A stretch of 64,000 nt of DNA from Fasciola hepatica (GCA_948099385.1 CANUEZ040000180.1:880501-944500); one strand, 5' to 3'; positions 43,721-56,299 are shown, numbered from the stretch's first letter. Program-made: numbers and translations. The notes: generated by a model from the sequence alone, not told the origin.

Positions 43721-45060
43721 CTTGTCTTTTATCCATAGCATAAAAGGCTTCAAATAATTTCTAGAGGATAAAATGCTAAATAATAATAGGTGGAATGAAA
43801 TAAGTAGTTCCAAGAAAAGTATTTCCAAAGGCCGACCAATGCTCGGCGCAGCAGTTCAAAGTGCACGAAATTTTAACAGCTCGGAAGACTAGTTGATGAT
43901 TACGTACGTTGAATACTGGGGCTAAGTTGTAGGCCAAAACAACAAGGTAAATAGATAATTACATAGAACTGCAGGAGGTGGACACCTTAAGAGGCGAGCG
44001 ACGTAGTATGAATGGACTAGAACAAACACATGAGTGGGGACAACTGTATGTAACATATAACAACATTGAATTGTACATGGAAAACGGGGCTCATAGATGA
44101 GCGGTCAGATGAAGTCCACCACTACGAGACTGCACTTTGACGTGAAGTGAGGGTTAGCCTGCCTCCATGACTGAATAAATACGGATAGAAACACTTTACC
44201 GGTCTAAAACCCCCCACTAGATGGACGTAGGATTTGAGTACTCGGGGCTTCTCCCTACGGTGGGAGAAGTGACCGCACATCATTGGGCAGCTATCGCCCG
44301 CCTAAGCTGGGCAGCCGCTGGTCGGACGGATGCTTCCCCGTCCCTGTTCAGCTTGCTCCACTGGATGTGTAACTTTAAATCAAGCTGTTTACGAAACTCC
44401 CACACGGAACCTTCCTGTCTCACTTTTATTCTTCTCTTTTCTGATCAAGTGTCGATCATCATTTTGACCGTCTCTTTCTACGTTGAAGTTATTGTTGCCC
44501 GGTCTTCTTAATCTACCACTTGTTCATGTGTGCCCTTTTACTCTGGTTGGGTTTTCCACTCTAGAGATCCACGGGATTCACATTTTATTCCCGTATCCTG
44601 TTCTATTTTGACGTCATCCTCTATGCATCATTCATGTTCTGTCCATGTCCACTTCTTGCTTGGTTTTCACACGAAATCCCCTGACGAACTTCTCTTCCAT
44701 ACTATATGAGTGACCTTGACCTTCATGCTAATATCACGCCAGGTTCGCTTGCTTGTCTAGGTCAGGAGTGCGGATTTTCACCTTCTACCAATGACTCTGT
44801 CCCGTATTGCTCGGCGTGCGTTCCTATGTACCCATTTGAAAGATTGAAATCCTTTCATGGTTCTTTTTATTCGGATTGTCCCTCCCAAAACAGAAGTACG
44901 TTATTAACATTTATAATGCTCATTCCCTTAAGTACACGTAGATTACCGACTTGCTTTGTAAAAGTGATTGGATTTCGAGTTCATGTTCTCCGAGTCACTC
45001 AGTCACTACACAGCCGTTCAGCTACAGGGTGCATGGGACTACGGAATAAATCCGAAAAGC
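43720..45060. other. Unassigned sequence inside the nested region
   Basis: Between the CR1 copy and the RTE family B copy. It may hold the 5' UTR of either. The frame at 44706-45113 (135 codons) is unrecognised. Confidence 0.4.
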
Positions 45061-45239
45061 GGATAGATGTCAAAGCACCAGCCAAGACAAGACAGAATGA
45101 GTGTAACAATTAGATCTCACACGACAGACTAGGCGTTTTTTCTCGTGTGTTTCGGTCACACTGCCGTGCTAACTTGACATCCCAGACCTTTGAGTCTACA
45201 AAGATCCCCTGGGAAACATTCATTATCTTTCTGCTCTTC

Positions 45240-46165
45240 ATCCTTCAAACATCAATTCTAAAAAGGTAGGAGAAGCAACAAAGAGCCGTGACCGAGAAAT
45301 TGTGGCCCTTCGTAAGGGCAATAACTTGAAGACAGGAAGAAATAGGGGACTGAGATTCAGACCCAGCATTCTCTTCGTTTAGCTGTGTCTCCGAAACACG
45401 CATACAAGACCCAACTTTAGTGTTCACACTTCGCTCCGCAAATAGAATCTCAACTTCTCGTTTCACTTTTCATGTGTTGGGTGATCCAGTGTCCATTCCT
45501 CATGGTCAGGCTGACGTTGGAACGGCTCTGAACATGAAAGCCGAGCATGGGCTGCTCGACTGGATCGCAATCAGCAGTCATCTCTGTGCGGTCCTTTTGA
45601 ATGGTTCTGTACATGTCAACAGCAATGGACTGAAGTATCGATACCTGTTTGTCGTTTCTCTGTAAGCCCCAACAGACTGCGGTTATTCTGAGGCTAAAGA
45701 CGAATTCTACCAAGAATTGTCCCAACTGCTCTGCAGCGTGCTTTCTAGGGACATAGTAGTTTTTGCTGGTGAGTTTAGTGTTCAAATATGAAGCCCAGAA
45801 GAGACGGGGAGTAACACAGGAGGCCGATTTGGCGTTCCAACCGATAACCGACAGAGGCGACTGACCCACCCAACTATGTTCCGAACACTGGCTACTCCTA
45901 GCGAGCACAAATTTCTCGCACAGAAATGGCACCGACTAACCTGGCGTCCTCATGTGCCTCCACAACTGTAGACTCAGATTGACCACGCTGGTATCGGTTA
46001 CCGCTGGAGCGGATCAGCTGAAAGCTCTCAGTCATTTTGGTCCACGTCTGCAGACACTGACCATGCTCTTGTCCTTGCACGTTTCAGCCTACGTCAATTT
46101 ATGGCCGGAACAAAGCCAAAGAACACCTTTCCACGCCTTTATCCACGACAGGCTTACCAACTAGC
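45240..46165 (+). pseudogene. RTE family B endonuclease pseudogene
   Basis: Frames on the + strand read LDWIAISSHLCAVLLNGSVH (45550), YRYLFVVSL and APTDCGYSEAKDEFYQEL (45640-45720), DIVVFAGEFSVQI (45755, the G-D-F-N block reading G-E-F-S), TWRPHVPPQL and TQIDHAGIGYRW (45940-46000), and TDHALVLARFSLRQF (46050, with the D-H pair intact). This is the AP-endonuclease domain. Stops and shifts are present throughout. Confidence 0.72.
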
Positions 46166-46470
46166 GTGGTAGTTACACCTCTAATCTTAGATACCAGATG
46201 CTCCGTCGGGAGATGAGCCACCTTAACCGACACTGCGCTATCTGACCGGATGAGATGGCTTTGTCTATTTTCAAAGACAGTGGTTCAGCATTGTCACTGG
46301 AGTTGACAAAACTCCTTGGTCTGATATGGGAGAAGGAACAAATTCCAAAGAGTTGGTGTAAATCGGTAACCGTACGAACTTACAAGAAGAGTGACAGGCC
46401 CTCCTGTGAAAAACACAAGGCCATTTAGTCTGGTTGGTACGGAATCTCAGTTGCTCTCTAATATTTCAAA

Positions 46471-48052
46471 CCACGGTGGGCGAAGGTGTGGTATTGATAA
46501 GGCACTGAATCATTTATGAATTTCGCGGTTGCTCGTGAGTAGCGCGTTGGTTGATAATAATTTGTCCCATGGACTCCACCGACACTCGACCATTCATATG
46601 GGAAGACCTTTCTATCAACTGCATTTCCATTTTCTGTTCAGGCGAGACTCGAAGACAAGCCATTTTTGTTTGGTTTCGAGCTTTCAGCAATCCTCATCTC
46701 CATTTTAAATCTATTTTTTCTCTAAGCTATTGTCCCCTTATATGAGCTTCTAGATATAGGATAAGAGCAACACTGGATCTACGTCGTGTACTACTACCAG
46801 AGCCATGGCATGAAACCGTATTAAAAGTGAATTGTCCACGTTTTTCATCCTTGTTGAGACCCGCGGTCTGATTGCCCGTAGTCAGCATATTCGAATCCAA
46901 ATTGTCAAACTAATTCAGCGCTCTTACAAGTCAAATAACCCGTCAGATCAAAATTCTCGGTGGCTGGAGTTTGTCTGTCGGATATTACCCAATGAGTATT
47001 TCAAATTGTCCGTACTCGAGAAGTGGAGGTTTTTCAGTCGAACATTAACCAATGTGAGCATTGGGTGAATTGTGAACGTGGAAATTCACCAATCGGATAC
47101 TCACCGGTGTGAGTATGGCCAATTTTGAGTACTGTACAGGACTGTCGTCCCCCAGTTGAGTGACTCATAGATAAACGGACCACGAGTTTCAAGGCAGAGA
47201 AAACTTGCTCGCTTTACTGCGTGTATTTTAGGACAAATTACCAAACGATATCAGTAGTGTGGCTCAAATTGTGCGCAAGACGAACACAGGATCAAGGAAG
47301 TCAAAAAGGCTTCAAAATGCCCGGGCAACAATGGACAGGTAGGGCCGGAAACGGCGATGAAAGAGCGAGTCAAGTGGTTCACAAAGAAAATCCTTATTTA
47401 TGGGAAGCATTTTGACCAATCAGTGATAAGAAAGGAAATAACTGCCTGAGGGGACACACACAAGCGTGGAGAGTAACAAACGGAATAGGTATGGCTGTGA
47501 GAAAATGACATGATCATGACGGGACAGCAGAAGTTCATTCATACAGACAAGGCAAAGAGAGAGAGAGAGGGGGAGAGCGAGAGCGAAAGAGAAAGAGAGA
47601 GAGAGAGAGTTAATTACGTCAAGTAACCCAGTCAATCATGACGCCATACCTGAACAGGTCTTGGATACCAGTGTGGCAGTGACATAGACACCATAAGAGA
47701 GGATAATGGTTACATAGGAGATAAAATCTATTAGGAGTCGGCGTTTGATATGATCAGATAGGGCGGACAAATGGATCCCAGACGGATACCGGTTAGGGTC
47801 AATGAACCGTAGTCATAGCAACAAGGCTAATGGCTGTGTGACGCAGTGGGATTGAACTAACAATTATCACACGGGCGTAGAGACCAAGGGTAGTGGTCTG
47901 CTTGGAAACTAGGGCCCAAAACGCATGGAAAACAAAGTACCTGTTAGGCAAATACAAGGTACAATTGTGGGATCTGGACTAAACCAGTGTAAAGGATTTT
48001 CTTGATATGGCAAGCTGAATTTCCATGTCCTATTTCAATAAATCTCTACACT
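46471..48052. mobile_element. Unidentified 1.58-kb insertion in an RTE copy
   Basis: It separates two halves of the RTE family B RT that are adjacent in copy 1. The flanks read CTCTAATATTTC on the left and CTGATATTATCC on the right, so ATATT may be part of a short duplication. The last bases include AATAAATCTCTACACTG, a possible polyadenylation site. It contains a (GA)n tract at 47561-47609. No coding domain is recognised in it. Confidence 0.5.
47561..47609. repeat. (GA)n-rich microsatellite
   Basis: About 49 bases of GA units broken by GGGG, GC and AAA interruptions. Confidence 0.9.
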
Positions 48053-49347
48053 GATATTATCCCCTCCCTCTTCCGATTATCTAACGCTCTCGTACAGGGC
48101 TTGCTGAAGAATCAAGCTGGGTTTAGACATGGTTGATGGTGTGTTGATCACATCTTACTCTTCGACAAATTTTAGGACATAGACACACCTTTTGTAGGCC
48201 CACTATTTCCGTATTCCTGGATCTCAATGCGGCCTTTAACTCAGTAGACCACATGGTTCTTTGGTGCTGTCTCTTGTTGAAGGGTGTTTTACAGAAATTC
48301 ATTTCCACCATAAAGTCCCTTGCTTGAACAACCAAAGCCGAGTTCGGGCTTACGGTGATCTTCCACTCGAGTCCACCACAAAATGGGGTGTAAGTCAGGG
48401 TTGCTCCTTTTATTCTTTTCACTTCAAATTTGTGATTGATATGGTTCTAGAGACCGTCCGTTAGTCATGTTAAGATAGTGGCACTGAACCTTTCTTCCTT
48501 TCTATGGGTGGGAAGATGCCAGACCTGAAATATGCGAACAAAATACTTCTACTAAGTGAAGATCCAGGTAAGTTGTCGGCTTTTTTGGACAGCTTAAAGG
48601 CTGTGTAGTGATGTTCGGTATGCATTTTGCACCTTCAAAGTGTAAGGTGCTGTGGTAGAATTGGGTTGGTCCAACACCAGTGATTTCAGTTTCTGGGGAG
48701 ACTGTAGACCAGATGGACAAGTTCAGTTTACCTGGGCAGCTGCTTTTCACCCGGCGGTCTGATATCGGATGGTGTCTTTGGGAATACAGAAGACTCGTTT
48801 GGCTTTTGCCAGTCTGAATCCTATTTGGCCTCAACGTGATATCCGTTTATTTATCAGGGGTCGAGAGTACGCTGCAGCAATCAGGCCAGTGCTGCTGTGT
48901 GGTTCGGAGACATGGACACTACGGGTGGAGGATATGAGAATATGGCCGGTTGATGAGCACTGGTGTCTTCGTAGAATGGCTCGAATCTGATGCGAACACA
49001 GTGTGAGCAATGCTGAGGTCCGGCTCAGAGTCTTAGTTTCACGAAATGAAATACCTAAGCTCACTAGGCTAAGGTGGTTGGGACATGAGTTACACAAGTC
49101 CCTGACATGGTTCTTCGGCGCGCAGTGTTTGCTGAGACGGGTGACGTTTGGAAGATTGGTAAAACTGACTATTCCATGACATGGAAGAAAGGTATGAAAA
49201 ACCTAACCAGTGGCTTTGGCCATATAGGGTGTGTTAGACTTCCTTGATGGGGTCCAAGAGACCTTCTCACTCAGTGGTTAGACATGTTGGGGGATATGGC
49301 TAGGTGTCGCAATCAGTAACGCTCTTGCATTCACAAACTTTCTCATC
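48053..49347 (+). pseudogene. RTE family B reverse transcriptase pseudogene, copy 2
   Basis: Pieces in shifting frames: FLDLNAAFNSVD near 48220 (catalytic Asp block), VSQGCSFYSFHFKFVID (48261-48464), a damaged YADD at 48525-48550 (LKYANKILL), FGMHFAPSKCKVLW (48610), RPVLLCGSETWTLRVEDM (48880), DEHWCLRRMARI (48950), then the C-terminus to about 49347. More decayed than copy 1. Confidence 0.75.
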
Positions 49348-49722
49348 GGCACAAAGATCGCTGATGTATAAACGCCCCAAAGATCACAACTTCTCGTTGA
49401 CTCCAAATGACCATGGGGCCACTGAGAGAGCAGAGAGCCTTCCCCCACACCCACAGTATACGTACACACACACTCACTTGCGCAAACAAACACACACAAA
49501 GTTTGCCACTCAATGGCTAAGATTATTATCCCAAGGTCATTCGATTGTAAACTGGTCTTAAGAAAGGGTTACGTGCGGTAACCGAAACATCCACTGACTG
49601 CCATCTTTTCCGACAACGCTGTGTTACCGAAAAATATACACTCACCTAAAACATTTCACATGGCACACCTTTTTTCGATATACTCAGAATGGATCTAGGA
49701 TCTGATACATTATTACTTTCTC
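49348..49722. mobile_element. 375-bp insertion in the 3' UTR of RTE family B copy 2
   Basis: Copy 1 passes directly from CTTTCTTCATCGAC to TTAATGTAGTTCTCCTC at 3752-3790; here the corresponding bases are separated by 375 bases. The insertion contains repeat X and a CA-rich part. Confidence 0.55.
49545..49690 (+). repeat. Dispersed repeat X, copy 2
   Basis: It matches 18378-18515. The hairpin reads GGTTAC GTGCG GTAACC, perfect here, and is followed by GAAAC, as in copy 1 where paired bases changed mostly to G-U-compatible ones. Confidence 0.65.
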
Positions 49723-50132
49723 TATCAACTTGGTGTTAGCACTTGTAGTCCTCTAGTTACTCCTTTTATGCTTTTTTTCCTCTCTCGTTATTTCCCATCG
49801 AGGTTGCCGCTACGAGATAGCAACTAAAGCCACCTCGCGCAACTCATGGTTATTATTTATCTGAAGTGACTGACTTGAACTGGTCAGATAAGGCGATCGA
49901 ATGGATCGAACACAGATAAGAGTTAGAGACAGAAAACGTCGTTTAACACTATCACAGAAACAAGGTGAGAAACGTGTAACACAGTGAGGTTGGACAAATA
50001 ACCAAGCACACGGGAGCGTAGGCGGGTCGGATTCAAATGCAATCCGCTTGATCCAAGTAGGTGAATCAAAGTCAAGCATTAGACCGACGACGGTACACAC
50101 CGAAGGTAACCTCTCGGAGTAAGTAGAAAGTA

Positions 50133-50350
50133 CAGTCTGTCCGAAAAATCCGGGATCACTTCATTCTGGTTGAAATCCTGACATACTATCGAATTCCAGT
50201 TTACAACTCCGATACTACTCTCTCTTGCTAAACAACAGTGTCTATTGTATGTTTTCGACTACTTGGGTTAGGATCAGTGGTATATACTGGAATTAGATCG
50301 TGTCAGAATTTCGACCGAACTGAGGTGCTCCCGACCTTTCGAACAGACTA
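50133..50350. mobile_element. Mariner-type MITE, 218 bp, with about 65-bp inverted repeats and TA duplication
   Basis: The left end TA-CAGTCTGTCCGAAAAATC and the right end TTTCGAACAGACTA-TA are inverse to each other. The inverted arms continue inward to CGAATTCCAG and CTGGAATTAG. The CAGT start and TA target site are those of Tc1/mariner elements. There is no coding capacity. A partial relative lies at 13671-13795. Confidence 0.72.
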
Positions 50351-50450
50351 TAAATGTGGAAAGCTCAGGAAGTTGAAAGAGACTGGGTTCAGTGTATGAA
50401 TTTCAATATGTGATTTGGGAATAGGATACGGGCACACTGGTCTGGATCAA

Positions 50451-51384
50451 CTAGAACACTGATTTTGGAACGATAGATTCACAGTTTTCAGTATTTACAA
50501 GGAACTGATGCTGCAAGGTCCATTGGAAATGGACTGTTTTGCACAGAAATTGGCTGGAATCATTAGCGATTTTCGCTATGTACTCCGGACTGGCAGCATG
50601 CTTATAGTCATCAGGGGCGGCATTCATCACATTGCATCTGGATTGGTGGTTCACATTGTGTTTATGTCCAGTCTTCCCGCAGAAATGGCACACTGCATTA
50701 CGGGAACAGTGGATGGAACGTAGATTGAATTCGTTACCCGGAAAGCAACAGGTCAGTATGCGCTGGTTTGTGATCTGGAGTCGTCTAGCTGACTGGCTTC
50801 GGCTGAGATTTTCAATGTGAATGGCATACTAGACTGAACTTGTTGGTAATGCTTCACCCAATGTTCGGCCGTAGCTTCACGTACGTCATAAAATTGATCT
50901 CAAGTTGACAGGATCTCAGAGAACGTCACCTCCAGGTCCGGCTTCAGTAATAGCTTCTTCTGCAGGTCTGGATGATTCATTCCGGTAATTCATCGATCAT
51001 GCAGATTGGTCTCCAACTGATCCTCGAAATCACACCTCGTAGTCTGTGTTTCTAACATCAGAATAAACTCACCGAACTTTGTACTCGAATCACTGACCTG
51101 CGAATATAGTTTGGCTCGACCACTTGCTTGGGAACTGACCAGAAAAAATGACCAAGGGACATAACTACCATCTGTTCGAATGAAACTGTAGCGGGTGCTC
51201 TCGAATATGCAAGGACTTTTACCAACGAAGGGCAGCCAGCCATAAAGAAGAATACAGTTTGATTATCATTCTTCGCATCCTTCCGTTCCCTGCGACATAG
51301 TTTTAATCTTCCAATCCAATGCTCAATTTCAAATGCACCTGGGGGCAGGTTGAGCTGTTTACTGCCAGCAGCCAAGATTTTCAT
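50451..51384 (-). pseudogene. Gypsy gag and protease-start pseudogene
   Basis: On the minus strand 51058-51384 begins MKILAAGSKQLNLPPGAFEI and contains FEQMVVM-like gag core, followed near 50675 by a zinc knuckle (CHFCGKTGHKHNV with the last Cys lost). At the end, QFLVNTENCESIVPKSVF (50451-50510) is the protease active-site block, normally V-D-T-G, here V-N-T-E. The protein stops there, exactly where the other gypsy part at 40640 takes up the protease. Confidence 0.72.
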
Positions 51385-51452
51385 TGGTTTGAGTGTTCAC
51401 ACTACATGATGAATCACATTACACAAAAATTCTAACCCCCTACTACTCATAC

Positions 51453-51585
51453 TGCAAGTTGACTAATCACAGCGAGCTTTTTTTGTACTTGTTCATCGTG
51501 ATTCTGACTGGTTGACTTTCCTCAGCGTATATGACCACAAAGCTGTATCGGGCTGTGTCCCTCGTGGTGCTTGCTGAATCACTAC
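51453..51585 (-). repeat. 5' LTR of the split gypsy element (133 bp)
   Basis: TGCAAGTTGACTAATCACAG ... GAATCACTACA on the + strand, homologous to 37840-37973. The gag start codon (51384) lies 69 bases inside. A primer binding site could not be recognised. Confidence 0.75.
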
Positions 51586-51589
51586 ACCT

Positions 51590-54500
51590 TCACCGGAGTA
51601 AGGTAGACAGTATCTACTTACTTTACCGCTGAATTTCATTATTCAGTTTATCTGGTACCTTTTTCATTTAGTTTGTTGTTCGCGTTTGAAGCAACTGTTT
51701 ACCGAAAAATTATTGCTAAGGTCATCTTAAGTATGTCCCACTTGTGAGTTTATCAACTGAACATAATTTTGGACCGGGCCTAGTTGATTCATCTCTGCTC
51801 ACCGTCCACTGCGCTCCATCTGGAATTGAGTCCGGTGGATTCAAATGTAATCGCAACAGGAACACCTATGCTCTGACGGGCGGTAGAATTCTACAAGCAG
51901 ATTAGAACATTGCTTTAGGGCCTGCATATCCGGGGACCACAACATCCATAGCTAGCTAATTTGAAGATCTTGTCTGACTGGTAAAGCCGATCACTCGTAA
52001 ATCAGAACGACAACGGTGCCGGGTAACGGTTTATCGGAAAACTGAACCCACTGCTGGGTCACCTGACACGTGACCTTGGTACGATACGTAAACGCACGTG
52101 ATTGGCCAATTGAGGATCATTCAAAACAAAATAGCTGGACGCTATTGAATTATCGAATAAATGTTAGCTGAACAAACGAGTCATGACAAACAGGGTAATA
52201 CGAGAGCAACGCTTGATTGTTGGTTATGTGAATACCTCTGTAATACAGTCGTGGCTTATTGCCGAAGGCAATGCTGATTAAATGTTCCATTGTGCGTGTG
52301 CTTGCTACTTTGCCGCAATATGTATCCACATTCTGCACTAGTTTGTTGATCTGTTCGATAAAACGATGGGTAAACTAAGTAAAGGGATGAAAAGTAAGGG
52401 GAAAAAACACGATGACAGCAAGAAAAGCAAAAGTTATTGCCGTCAACCTTAATTTACGAGTCCCTGAGGCGTTGGTGCAGTTGCATCGTATTACAAAATC
52501 TGGAAAGCGGTCAGCCCCGTGTAGTTATTTGATGCGTTCCTACCATGCGAGTGCCGGTACACGTGGTATGATCCATAATGACCGCTTTAAGAACCACAAT
52601 GGAAAACAGTCAGTTCGCTTTGATGTGGAGGCTGTGAACCGAATAATGGGGAAATATTAACCCGTGTTTCTGTACTCCGGATCTTGATATCTTTTCTCGA
52701 AGGAATCCAAGTTTCACAGTTGTACTTTCAGCAACAATATTGCTGATTTCTTGTTGCACCCAACGCTGTTTGATTCAATACCGGTAAATTCACTACTATG
52801 AATTGTGTTAGTGACATTTGAAACGGTTAACTTGTGCGAGTTCGGTTTGATTGTGACTTTTTAGCGTTCTGTTGCTAATAATATAGGTTCCATGTATCTA
52901 CTGCCAAGTATTGCGCACTACCGCAATCAGCCTCAAAATTGGGCTTGTTGAAAACGATCTAATCTTGTAGGACCGGGGGGAGGTAGATCGAAGGGGATAA
53001 ATCCTAGGCTGATAAATAAAATCAGTACTCAACTGCTGAGTGTACTTCCATCTCATGCAGCTGGCGGAATATTAACTGAAAACGATGTATTCCTGATTAG
53101 AAATATTAGTTTCGACACACAAGAACAGATAAGTCTTAAGCCCTGATTTGTACGAATCATTTCGAGGCAATTCTCCGGAGTCATGGTGAGTGTTTAAAGA
53201 CGTCCCCATGAACCGGAATTTATCAAATATCAGCGGCACTTCTTTGTTACTAAGTAATGAAAGAGAGGGCCATTCACAGTTTGAAACACGGTTGTTCACA
53301 AAGGCACAATAACAGTAACTACACCTTCATGATATTCTAGGGTAGCAGATAAAGATGGCTGATGGTCAGTGCTTTCAAGAGACTCAGCAGTGTTCTATTA
53401 TTATAGAAAAATTCTTTTCATTGATTCTTTCTCAAGCCTTTAAAGTGAATAAGACAGCCCCTGTTAACACAGAAGGGATGAGAAGTGTTCACCGATATAG
53501 GGTGGATGCGCGGTTGGTTCTTGAAGTAACTGCGTTGTTTTGTTATTCAATACGCTGTTCATCGAGACTTTGAGTATATCCTGCTTTGAGGCCAGATACT
53601 GACAATGAAAGGCACAATGAAACTCCGAATGGCCTTTACCATTCCTTTCTTCCACTATGCGGGATGGTATTCGTCCTTGTATCCTCTTGATCAGCTACCG
53701 ACTGGAATGATCGATGTAACCAGCTCAACAAGAGTAGGTGAAATGGTGAATGCGCATAGGAGCGATGGACAGTGCCAGTCAGTGTTTGAGTCGTTGTCTA
53801 GGCTTCCGGTGAATATCAATAAATCGTTCGTACTTATCTACCGAGCTCCGATTAATCTCATAACCAGATTAGAAGCGTCATTCTGTGCGGAGCTCAGGTA
53901 CAGGACATAAAAAACCACCAACCCGACTTGTGCAAATAAATACGCCTCGTTCAAAATGTAAAGTTGCCCTGGTAGCAAAGCTTGAAGTAATCAAAGTCCC
54001 GATGTCCAACGGAATCGTTAACTAAAACAATGTGATTACGCCCACAACATAACAGATATGTTATCCTGCCCTGATGAACACTTCCGTTCGTTCTGTGCTA
54101 ATAGTGACCGTTTTATTCGCTCGTTATGCAGCTTGAGAATGAATAAATTGGAAAGAATTCTTCGCTTAATCAGTCCTCTCAATGACAGATGGGGAATTTT
54201 CATGATAGAAGGATTCATCACGTGTTATGAACGCTTAGTTCACCAGCTACATCAACTGGCTTCGTAAGCATGAAAAAACGGCGTTTCAACTGGTGTAGCA
54301 CAGATAGTCTGGACAGCATAAGGAGGAGGCGAATAACCAACCGATCGCTTCAATAAACCAAGAGTGGAGCCCCAAGGAGGAAGATGAATCAGTGACTATC
54401 TCAAAAGCAACTCGCAACAGGCAAAAAGAAATCCTACTGACAAGTAGGTGAACCCCAGTAGGATCTCAGGTAAGCAATAATATGGTTCAGTTTGATAACT

Positions 54501-55440
54501 GCTGCTACTACACATCGGGCCAACACTCCAAGATTGGAGGGCATGAGAACAAGCTCATTGACCGCACAGGAATGTGGTCGAAAAGAGCCCAATTTTGCTT
54601 GTGGCCCGAGGATCTGTCTTGTTGTAGTGCACATATGCAAGTGAGCTATATATGTATGACCACACAAGCTTTACCTTTTCGAATTTTCTTACTGAGTAAA
54701 TGTAAGTTTACCTCACCCGTCTCACGCTCTCGCTGTCTTGGGACTCAAACCGGGCACGTTTAAGAGACCATGAGTTCCAGTCGGTTATTGTGAAATTATC
54801 TGAATCCACCACCAATGTTCACTTCTCGTCGATGAAACCTGATACAGAATCATCAGTTTTCGACGGTAAAATTCCACGCCAACAATTCATGTCCAACTCT
54901 TAAAGAGTCAAGCGTGACTGGAGTCCCAGTGATGAAATGAGCATTGCTAATGAATGATAAAACATTTCAAGGCAAATCAAACAGACGTAGTGCATTGAAA
55001 TGTTTGGAAATTAGTGAAAACGGCTTTGGTCTGTGCAAGGGTAACGGTTGACCCATCGTCGATAGACAGCTTAGTCTCGTTAGCAGTCGGCCCGTCAGAG
55101 CCTGTCCAAAATCAAGGTCAAGATATGAGCGAACGGAATTACGAAAGGCAGGACAACGGATCCATGATACGAGGAAGAATATCCGTCAAGCAGTGGCTAT
55201 CCGTGTCACCAGTTATTGAATCAGAGAAGATAGTGCCCGATACCAGCTTGGAACTACTAGTCAGTGGTGCGACGGTTGATAACCATGATTATTGCATCCT
55301 ATATAAGCTGTCCCTACTCTGCTAATAAAATGATTTGATTCGAAGTCAGAAAAACCTTCTCATCAAAGTTAGTAGACGGCCACAGGGCATTCTGTAGGGT
55401 GGACTACTCGCTGCTTGCAGATTTAACGTCTGGAAGAGTC
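51590..55440. other. Long stretch without recognised genes
   Basis: Frames at 52412-52660 (plus, 82 codons, TARKAKVIAVNLNLRVPEAL), 53605-53910 (plus, 101 codons) and 55014-55325 (plus, 103 codons) are the longest and I recognise none. Minus-strand frames at 53072-53299 and around 53700-53900 have a vague look of CR1 endonuclease remnants, too weak to call. Confidence 0.4.
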
Positions 55441-56290
55441 TGTACAACATTTTATCAGTCTAGTTGCTGGAAAGCTGGACTGAGCATGTATTGGGGAATC
55501 CAGTGGTAGCCTTTTTTGAGGTTATGAAAACTGGAACATTTTTCTAGTTGTTGGTACCAAATCAACCATGCTAGAACGTGCTCACAGCCGATTGAGCGTT
55601 CGTGAGGAAATGAACCGGATTTGTGAATGAACAACTCGTTACCGGCTGAGCAATTAACTCCTGTGATGGAGGTGCTCTCAGTTGGGTCCCAAGTGAAATT
55701 AATTGTGGGTACGGATGACGAAAGTTCAGCGGTGTAGCCGTAGAGCATTCGCGCCACTGACTTACATTCAGAGTCGATTCCCTCAGCGTATCCAACCAAC
55801 GACAATCCTAATCCCTTGGGCACCAACTGGGAAGGCTGAAAGTAACACCCGAGGCCGGTGCTGGCACTACCTTCTTCATACCCCTAAGCCGAATCACGGC
55901 TTGGCCTCCAAGGTTCTTTTTCCAGCCTTGCCCAGCACGTGTAAACAGAGCATGGGAAAGAGGACTGTGGGCTAGCATTTGCAAGCCATGTTTTAGCTAT
56001 GGGAATCATGGCAGAGTGATCACTTCTGCCAGAGGGCGACAATCCCTACCCGACAGACGATGAAGAACTGTGTCATCACTCACACGATGCTGCCATCAGA
56101 AGCGAGCAATTCTTTGGAGAGATCGTTAGTCACAAAACGGAAAGCCTCCGAGAATCTTCACAGCGTGGTGGCTGGGCCTCGCAACCCTAAAGTAAAACTA
56201 TACGAATAACGGTGTTACACACCGTCGTTTAAGAGAGAGCCGGATGTCCCGGCCGAATGTAATGTTCCGCAGATTGGCAAAGGCTGCTCT
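55440..56290 (-). mobile_element. RTE family D, 3' end, minus strand (copy 2)
   Basis: It aligns with 14460-15000: GTGGCTGGGCCTCGCAACCC (56170) against GTGGCTGGGTCTCCCAACCG (14910), CCAGCCTTGCCCAGCACGTG (55930) against AACCTTGCCCAACACGTG, and GAGCATTCGCGCCACTGA (55740) against CAGCATTCGGGCCACTGA. Only the last RT codons and the 3' UTR remain. Confidence 0.72.
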
Positions 56291-56299
56291 ATCTCTCGC

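Larger units (their letters stand above)
45060..49880 (+). mobile_element. RTE family B, copy 2, nearly full length but interrupted twice
   Basis: It runs endonuclease (45240-46165), RT start (46170-46470), a 1.58-kb interruption (46471-48052), RT core and C-terminus (48053-49347), a 375-bp interruption (49348-49722) and the family B 3' UTR (49723-49880). The DNA matches copy 1 (1848-3935) on both sides of each break, for example TTATCTAACGCTC at 2517 and ATTATCTAACGCTC near 48076. It lies in the middle of the split gypsy element. Confidence 0.78.
37840..51585 (-). mobile_element. Ty3/gypsy LTR retrotransposon, minus strand, split by about 9.8 kb of inserted DNA
   Basis: Matching LTRs lie at 51453-51585 (5' LTR) and 37840-37973 (3' LTR). 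Just inside the first are gag, the zinc knuckle and the first half of the protease (50451-51384); just inside the second are the rest of the protease, RT, RNase H and integrase (37985-40640). The two parts follow on in the protease, so they look like one element opened between about 40640 and 50440. Without the insertion the element would be about 3.9 kb, short for gypsy, so internal deletions are also present. Confidence 0.65.

Noticed and set aside
52412..52660. Possible small basic host protein of 82 residues
   Set aside because: No recognisable family, no promoter or splice context, and frames of this length are expected by chance here.
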